This document shows, piece after piece, positions 59,050 through 64,000 of a DNA stretch of 64,000 nt; position 1 is the first letter of the stretch; each line of letters starts with the position of its first letter. This DNA is from an uncultured bacterium (lineage in GTDB: Bacteria > Planctomycetota > UBA8742 > UBA2392), in the NCBI GenBank assembly GCA_938014885.1, contig CALLQI010000004.1, forward strand, positions 405,214-469,213, read 5' to 3'. The notes under the pieces are model-generated. The model worked only from the letters and a program-made list of their open reading frames with translations, was not told where the DNA came from and ran no database searches. Both the position numbers and the translations under genes were made by a program.

Positions 59050-62000
59050 TCACTGTACGGCCGGTTCGGCCATCAGCCATTGCGCCAGTACCAGTGCCGT
59101 GAGTGCCCGGTTATCGAGGTCGATCTGCCTGTCGGCCGCGAGCTTGAGTGCTTCGCGCTTCAACTCAGCGGCGTGGGCTGCTTCGCCCGAGTCACGGGCG
59201 ATTCGTGCGCGCACGGCAAGAATCATGAACAGCAGCGCCGGCTCGGTCGTACTGCTGATCACGCTTCGCGCCTCGGCCAGCATGGTGCGCGACAGCGCGT
59301 GCTCGCCCGCGAGGTGCGCCGCGGCGGCGACATTCACCCGCGCTTCCTGCAGGCTGCCCGGGAGCTGCAGCAATCTTGCGCGTTCCAGGTTTTCCTGCGC
59401 GGCCTCAAGTGCCTCTGCTAGTTTGCCTTGCTGAAGCCGGATCAACGTCAACAACTCCGTGGTGGCCAGCAGGTACACCGGCGACACCAGCGGTTTGCAC
59501 GCCGGTATCGACTCTTCCAGCATCGCTTCTGCGGCCGCGATATCACCGAGCACGTACAGCACATGGGCGTGCGACAGCGACAGCATCCTGACCTTGGTGG
59601 TCATGCCCTGCTTGCGGAAATACTCAATGCACGCGGTGCCCTCATCCAGCGCCTCTTTGGCGCGGCCGGAATACAGCAGCGCGGTCGAGCGCGAGCTGCG
59701 CAACTCGAACTTAAGCTTCCCGGCGCCAAGGCGCTCGGCAATGGCGATGGCCGCATCGAACTCTTGCACCGCTTCCCGGAATCGCAACTGCTGGTTCAGG
59801 CACAGCGCAATGCCGGCGCGGCTGGCTGCTTCGTGCACCGGCGCGCCGAGTTCCGTGGCGATTCGCAGCGCCTCGCGATAATGCTGCAGCCCCTCATCGC
59901 CGCCCATGCGGCGGCGCACAAGGCTGGCCCGCGCGTAGTGGCAGGCCCAGCGCTCGCCCGTTGACATCGGTTCTTGCTCATCGGGCAGGTAGTTCAAGGC
60001 CTGCACGGTGTCGACCGTGTCCTGCAGCGCGCGCACCGCGCAGATGCGGCCGCGCACGGACAACGACCGCAACTCGGGGCCATGGGCCGCCGTGAGCTCA
60101 TCAAGCACTTCGCGCACCTGGCCGCTATCGGGCGCGACGCTGAACAGCAGCAACAGTGTGGCCAGCGCTTCGGCACGGGAGCGGGTGCCTTGGTCGAGCT
60201 GCTCCAGCGCCTCGCGCAGCAGGCTGCGCATCGGGGTCACGTCCAGCGGCGTGGCATCAATGGCCGCGCACGCCACCAGCGGGTCAACCCAGCCGGGCTG
60301 CCCCACCCGCAGCGCCATCAGCGCGGCCGCAACCAGGTTGGGTGCTTGCGAACGAGCCTCCACACGCGCGGAGAACGAAAGTCGCTCGCGGTTTTCGCGT
60401 TCGCGCTCGCGGGCCCAATCGGTGACCTTGCGCGCCACCTTGGTGCGCAGCCGCGTGCGGCCCTCGGCGGGCCACGAGGCCACTTCGCGCTCAATGAACT
60501 GCCGCACCGCCGTGAATGGCCGCAAAGTGCTGCCGGCCGGCGAATCGCCGCTGCGAAGCAGTGAGCGGTCAGTCAGCGACTGCAACAGCTCAAGCGCCGT
60601 CGGCTCGCCGGCTTCAGGCGGTTTGTCGAGCCCCACGGCAAAGTCCGGCAGCAACGGTGCCGGCAACTGGCAGATCGCGCACAGAAGGTCGCGCTCGCGC
60701 GCCGACAGACTCTGCCACGTGGCCGCCACCGCATCGCGCAGGCTCAGGCGCGAAGTGCCCGACACCGGCGAGGCCGGCAGCGCCAGCACGCCGTCTTTGC
60801 GCGCAAGTGCCGACGCGACCTGCGCCAGGCTGCGGTCAAGCAGGCCCGCGGCCGCGAGTTCAATGCCCAGCGGCACGCCCTCAACGGCAGCGCAGATGCG
60901 CCAGGCATCTTTCAGGGCGCCCGCGTCAAAGTGAATGTCCTTGGATGCCGTACGCGCGCGGTCCATCAGCAGCGCCAGCGAGTCGCTTGCCGCGGCCTCA
61001 GCGACTGTCGCCGGCGGTGAGGCCGGCACATCCAGCGGCGCCAGCGCGATTTCGATTGCGTCCGGCATCGGCAGTGAAACCGTCGTCACGACCAGGCAGC
61101 AGCGTGGTGCGGCCGCGCGCAATTTGGCCAGCATGGCGGGCAGGGCCGCGTCGCGCGACGACACGTCGTCCAGCACCAGCAGGCAGTCGCCCAGTTCAGG
61201 CAACGCGGTCTGCAACTGCTTCCAGGCGTTGCCGGCGGGCTGAACGGACAGGCCCTCAAGTATGGCCTTGGCCAAAGACTGTTCATCGGCAAGTCCCGCG
61301 CAGGACACGAAGCTGACGCCGCCCGCGAACTCGTGCGCGGGCTCCGTGCAGGCCTCCGCAACCAGCCGCGTCTTGCCCAGCCCGGAACTTCCGCTGACCA
61401 CCAGCAGCGCACCCGGCACGGCTGCCTGGCGCAGGCGCTGCAACTCGGGGCCGCGCCCGTGGAAGCTGTCGGTACTGGCCGGCATGTTGGTGATGCGCGG
61501 CGCGCGCCGGGTCTTGCCCGGCTGTGTGGTCAGGCGCAGCGCCACCATGGTCAGGTCGTCCTGCCGGGGCACGTCGCCGCAGAACGTGCGGATTTCGTCG
61601 CGCAGGCCTTCCAGCGCGGGCAGCAGATCCAGTTCGCGACGCGTGGCCAGGCTGGCTGCCAGGCGCTCGGTCGTGAACTGCTGCATGGCCCGATTCTCGG
61701 CCTCATTAGCGCCGTCGGTGTACAGCAGGATGGTGTCGCCGGCCTGCAGTTGCAGGGTTTCGTCGGACAGCGAGTTCTCGAGGCCGGCCGCGAAAAGCTT
61801 GCCCAGCACAGAGCCACGGGCCGAAAGCTCGCGGGGTTTTGCCTTGTCCCGGCCCACCAGCAGCGGCGGCATGTGCCCCGCCGACGAGTAGCGCAAGATG
61901 CCGGTTTCAACGTCGAGCATGCCCATGAACACCGATACGAAGCGGTTCGGCGGCAGTTCATCGGCCAGGTCGTGGCAGGCGAGCACCAGCGCTTCGCGCG

Positions 62001-62289
62001 GCGAGGGCGCGTGCCGCGCGTGAAGCTGCAGCGACTTGCGCACGCCCATCATGATCATCGCCGCATCCAGCCCGTGGCCGGATACGTCGCCGATCACGAT
62101 CACCACTTTGCGAGGCCCGACGGCAAAGAAATCAAAGAAGTCGCCACTGACTTCATCGCAGGGCTCGTAAAGCGATGCCAGCTCAAGGCCCGGAACGCGA
62201 GGCGCCTTGGGCAACATGCCGAACTGCACGCTTCGCGCCCGAAGCAGCTGCTTGGTCCGTGAACCGGGCTCGCGATTGGAGTCAGTCAA
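59050..62289 (-). CDS. SpoIIE-type phosphatase fused to STAND ATPase and TPR-like domain
   Basis: 1,079 residues from a TTG start at 62289. An N-terminal PP2C/SpoIIE phosphatase (residues ~15-255) shows CDEVSGDFFDFF, VIGDVSGHGLDAAM, SSAGHMPPLLVGR, YTDGANEAEN and RQDDLTMVALR, the usual metal-binding aspartates. From ~275 a STAND/AAA-like ATPase begins (VVSGSSGLGKTRLVAEA, Walker A; LLVLDDVSS, Walker B) with a helical arm. The C-terminal ~400 residues are TPR-like helical repeats (EALRIATELGAPVHEAASRA). SpoIIE phosphatases act on anti-sigma antagonists; here the ATPase and TPR parts suggest a ligand-gated signalling switch. Confidence 0.85.
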   Translation of the reverse strand: MTDSNREPGSRTKQLLRARSVQFGMLPKAPRVPGLELASLYEPCDEVSGDFFDFFAVGPRKVVIVIGDVSGHGLDAAMIMMGVRKSLQLHARHAPSPREALVLACHDLADELPPNRFVSVFMGMLDVETGILRYSSAGHMPPLLVGRDKAKPRELSARGSVLGKLFAAGLENSLSDETLQLQAGDTILLYTDGANEAENRAMQQFTTERLAASLATRRELDLLPALEGLRDEIRTFCGDVPRQDDLTMVALRLTTQPGKTRRAPRITNMPASTDSFHGRGPELQRLRQAAVPGALLVVSGSSGLGKTRLVAEACTEPAHEFAGGVSFVSCAGLADEQSLAKAILEGLSVQPAGNAWKQLQTALPELGDCLLVLDDVSSRDAALPAMLAKLRAAAPRCCLVVTTVSLPMPDAIEIALAPLDVPASPPATVAEAAASDSLALLMDRARTASKDIHFDAGALKDAWRICAAVEGVPLGIELAAAGLLDRSLAQVASALARKDGVLALPASPVSGTSRLSLRDAVAATWQSLSARERDLLCAICQLPAPLLPDFAVGLDKPPEAGEPTALELLQSLTDRSLLRSGDSPAGSTLRPFTAVRQFIEREVASWPAEGRTRLRTKVARKVTDWARERERENRERLSFSARVEARSQAPNLVAAALMALRVGQPGWVDPLVACAAIDATPLDVTPMRSLLREALEQLDQGTRSRAEALATLLLLFSVAPDSGQVREVLDELTAAHGPELRSLSVRGRICAVRALQDTVDTVQALNYLPDEQEPMSTGERWACHYARASLVRRRMGGDEGLQHYREALRIATELGAPVHEAASRAGIALCLNQQLRFREAVQEFDAAIAIAERLGAGKLKFELRSSRSTALLYSGRAKEALDEGTACIEYFRKQGMTTKVRMLSLSHAHVLYVLGDIAAAEAMLEESIPACKPLVSPVYLLATTELLTLIRLQQGKLAEALEAAQENLERARLLQLPGSLQEARVNVAAAAHLAGEHALSRTMLAEARSVISSTTEPALLFMILAVRARIARDSGEAAHAAELKREALKLAADRQIDLDNRALTALVLAQWLMAEPAVQ

Positions 62290-62614
62290 ACGGCGTTCCA
62301 GGGCAAAGTGGATTTAGGAAAGCAGGGGCAATTGTAGCCCGCAAACGCCCAACCCCGCCACAACAACCGGAAAGGCAGCGCGATGCGAGGGCCAAGCAGG
62401 CGACAAGCGAATCAGAGCCCGCTGCGCAAGCGGCGGGGCAAACCAGCTAGCCCCACCAAGGCACAACCCATGCAAGCCAAGGGGCAACACCCAACCAACG
62501 GCGTCAGGCAGCGCAGCAACGGGGTCTGGCAGCGTAGCAACGCATTGCGGCGGGTGATGTGCCAGCGGCCATCGCAAAACCCTGCCTTGTTCCAGCAAGG
62601 GCGAGTCAATGATT
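62290..62614. other. 325-bp gene-free region
   Basis: No supported gene. It contains a 21-bp near-tandem repeat (62500-62520 and 62521-62541: GGCGTCAGGCAGCGCAGCAAC / GGGGTCTGGCAGCGTAGCAAC). The second unit begins with the same GGGGTCTGGC word as the restriction-operon hairpins. Confidence 0.55.
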
Positions 62615-63253
62615 TCATTGCGCCTTCGGCTTCAACTTCGAACTCGCACCCTTCCTGGGTTGGGCCTTCGCGTCGCCGCAGTAGAAGCGCACGTTTGCCA
62701 CGCCGTTTTGCATCAACTCCACCTTGCCAGACGCAGTCAGTTTGTGAACCGCCTCGGTGTAAGATAGGTCTCGATAGTAATGTCCGTTGCCACCTTTGAT
62801 GTCCTTGCCTGTCACACCCCGAATCAGCATGGGGCGCAGTTGTTTGGCGACCTTGTTGAATAACTCAATTGTGTCGGGGTTGTGGTAGGACACCTGATCT
62901 TCAGAATCCCACCAGTCCGACTTGGCACCAAGTACCGCCATGTGGAGAGCGCCATCCGTCAGACGTGGCAAGTCCAGAGAAATAATGCAGTTTTCTCCCG
63001 GAGCTTTGGACTGTTCACTGGTTATCGGCTCGCCGTCTTCTACGGAAACATTGAGCCTGTCGGGCCAGAAGTCTGCGGGGGAGAGTTCCTCGGCGGCCAC
63101 CCGGTCATAGTAGGGTTTGTCTGCGGCACTCTTCAATCGCACCGATGGCCAGAACTCCCCTGCAAACTTGTACTCACCGCAAGACGCCAACTGCTTTACC
63201 CACTCCGCCATTTCTTCGGGGGTTGCAAAGAATCTGATGCCTCTGCTCGCCAT
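62615..63253 (-). CDS. Hypothetical protein
   Basis: A 212-residue soluble protein from the ATG at 63253 (a GTG at 63265 is also in frame). It begins ASRGIRFFATPEEMAEWVKQ; the middle contains CIISLDLPRLTDGALHMAVL and DSEDQVSYHNPDTIELFNK, and the C-terminal part reads GGNGHYYRDLSYTEAVHKL and ends in a basic tail. Codon use is normal but less GC-rich than its neighbours, consistent with an accessory or recently acquired gene. No family recognised. Confidence 0.6.
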   Translation of the reverse strand: MASRGIRFFATPEEMAEWVKQLASCGEYKFAGEFWPSVRLKSAADKPYYDRVAAEELSPADFWPDRLNVSVEDGEPITSEQSKAPGENCIISLDLPRLTDGALHMAVLGAKSDWWDSEDQVSYHNPDTIELFNKVAKQLRPMLIRGVTGKDIKGGNGHYYRDLSYTEAVHKLTASGKVELMQNGVANVRFYCGDAKAQPRKGASSKLKPKAQ

Positions 63254-63338
63254 GGTTGCACTCACTTCATGTCGAAGAGTGAAGTGGGGTAAGGCTGTCT
63301 ATTGTCGCCTTCCTGACGGCACTTGGTAGGTATTGCCC

Positions 63339-63452
63339 ATGCCTCGGCCTTTGCGCTCTGCCCATGGTGGCTTCGTCTATCGTGTTATCAACCGCGGTAT
63401 CGGCCGCCATACGGCGCGGAGCGCCGGTATAAGATTAGCCCCCGCCGGTTGA
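63339..63452 (+). pseudogene. REP-associated tyrosine transposase (RAYT/Y1), 5' fragment
   Basis: Translation from the ATG at 63339 gives MPRPLRSAHGGFVYRVINRG, IGRH, then stops after 37 codons. This is the highly conserved N-terminus of RAYT-type Y1 transposases (MPRPLR...G.VYHVxNRG), including the first segment before the HUH motif. The frame then runs directly into a large inverted-repeat element at 63413, so the gene is truncated or interrupted. Confidence 0.75.
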
Positions 63453-63639
63453 GGCCGCGCGTAGCGTGGCGTCAACGAGGCGGGGGTGTCCGGGCACGTT
63501 CAACCCAAGGCGCGGAGCGCCGACAGATCGAACGCACGCAATCGACCGGGTGTGTGTCGGCGCTCCGCGCCTTGGATTCATGATCGAACGACAACCCCCG
63601 GCTGCGCCGGGGGCTAATCTTGTGAAGGCGCTCCGCGCC
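63413..63639. repeat. Nested inverted-repeat element of about 227 bp
   Basis: Outer arms GGCGCGGAGCGCC (63413-63425) and GGCGCTCCGCGCC (63627-63639); next GATTAGCCCCCG (63433-63444) and CGGGGGCTAATC (63608-63619); inner perfect 21-bp arms 63505-63525 and 63555-63575. No stop-free transposase lies inside. The position right after a RAYT fragment suggests a REP/MITE-like element. Confidence 0.85.
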
Positions 63640-63640
63640 G

Positions 63641-64000
63641 GACGACTTGTCGCCTTTGGCGACCGCTCGCATCCCTTGCAAAGCGTTGCTTTGCGGCGGG
63701 GACGTTCGCTTCGCGAACTGCTTCGCGCTCCAAACCGCGCTCGCTTCGTGTTGCTGCAAATTCTTGGAAATCTTTCCCGGCCTTATTTGGCGCGGGGTTT
63801 GGGGCTTTGGCCTTTCTTGCCCCGGGCTTTTTTGTCGCGTCGGCCTGTAGGCTTTCTTGTGAGGCCGCACTTGAACGACATTGCTTCCATCAATCGTCAA
63901 CTTGCCGCGAAGACTTCTTCGTTCCTGCTTGATTGCCTTTACATTGGCTGCGAAGTGGCTGCGGATGTCCTTGAGCGCAATCGCAAGCTGGATCGCGGCT
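63641..64000 (-). CDS. Partial hypothetical protein, C-terminal region at window edge
   Basis: A frame open from the right edge on the minus strand encodes AIQLAIALKDIRSHFAANVK, then AIKQERRSLRGKLTIDGSNV and a very basic tail (RPHKKAYRPTRQKSPGQERP). It stays open through the inverted-repeat element to 63472, but coding below ~63640 is probably not original. The N-terminus lies outside the window and no domain can be named. I limit the call to the part outside the repeat. Confidence 0.3.

Noticed and set aside
1..64000. tRNA, rRNA or selC genes
   Set aside because: I looked for T-loop-like GGTTCGAATCC patterns with acceptor stems and found none that fold convincingly; a tRNA scan would settle this.

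Overview
This is a GC-rich bacterial chromosome segment that I assign to the PVC superphylum, most likely Planctomycetota. The best marker is a 52-codon gene at 20491-20649 that matches the small basic protein family shared by Planctomycetes, Verrucomicrobia and Chlamydiae. Hopanoid side-chain genes (hpnH, hpnG), giant secreted repeat proteins, Lys/Glu-rich secreted proteins and degenerate text-like intergenic repeats fit that assignment. TGA is widely used as a stop, so the genetic code is standard.

Layout. 1-3.9 kb: aminopeptidase P tail, HAD phosphatase, molybdenum-carrier-like protein, small hypotheticals, IMPase-family phosphatase. 3.9-13.7 kb: coiled-coil protein, gatA and gatC, signal peptidase I, a large FAD/Fe-S oxidoreductase, a MarR regulator and a PgpH-like HD phosphodiesterase. 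13.7-17.4 kb: hpnG, hpnH and an aconitase-superfamily protein that has lost its Fe-S cysteines. 17.8-23.6 kb: a secreted PQQ-dehydrogenase-like protein with a C-terminal sorting signal, the small basic protein, a coiled-coil membrane protein and recJ. 23.9-34.4 kb: one giant secreted protein (about 3,500 aa) with P-domain-like, choice-of-anchor-D and Kelch modules. 34.5-41.3 kb: formate-THF ligase, rsfS, two tandem thioredoxin-like genes with in-frame UGA codons, and an ABC-F ATPase. 41.7-48.2 kb: pirin, a monooxygenase-fold protein, an FHA protein, a third UGA-containing thioredoxin-like gene, two Lys/Glu-rich secreted proteins, hemB and a secreted EF-hand-like protein. 48.5-52.5 kb: dnaE. 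53.7-58.7 kb: a complete type I restriction-modification operon between two copies of a 52-bp hairpin repeat. 59-64 kb: a SpoIIE phosphatase/STAND ATPase/TPR regulator, a hypothetical gene, and a broken REP-associated transposase beside a large inverted-repeat element.

The most striking result is a set of three probable selenoproteins. Two tandem paralogs (36787-37791 and 37902-38897, minus strand) and one unrelated small membrane-anchored protein (43670-44113, plus strand) each have a single in-frame UGA exactly where the first cysteine of a thioredoxin CxxC motif belongs (UPPC, UGPC, UWSC). In each, a short hairpin whose 3-nt loop begins with G starts its loop 17 or 18 nt after the UGA, as expected of a bacterial SECIS. 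Standard gene callers split all three genes. They appear to be exported or membrane-anchored redox proteins.

Other points of interest are the cluster-less aconitase homolog upstream of hpnH, a 662-bp exact duplication inside the giant gene, low-complexity intergenic-type repeats that have entered coding regions in frame (ABC-F linker, FAD oxidoreductase), and several families of degenerate interspersed repeats.
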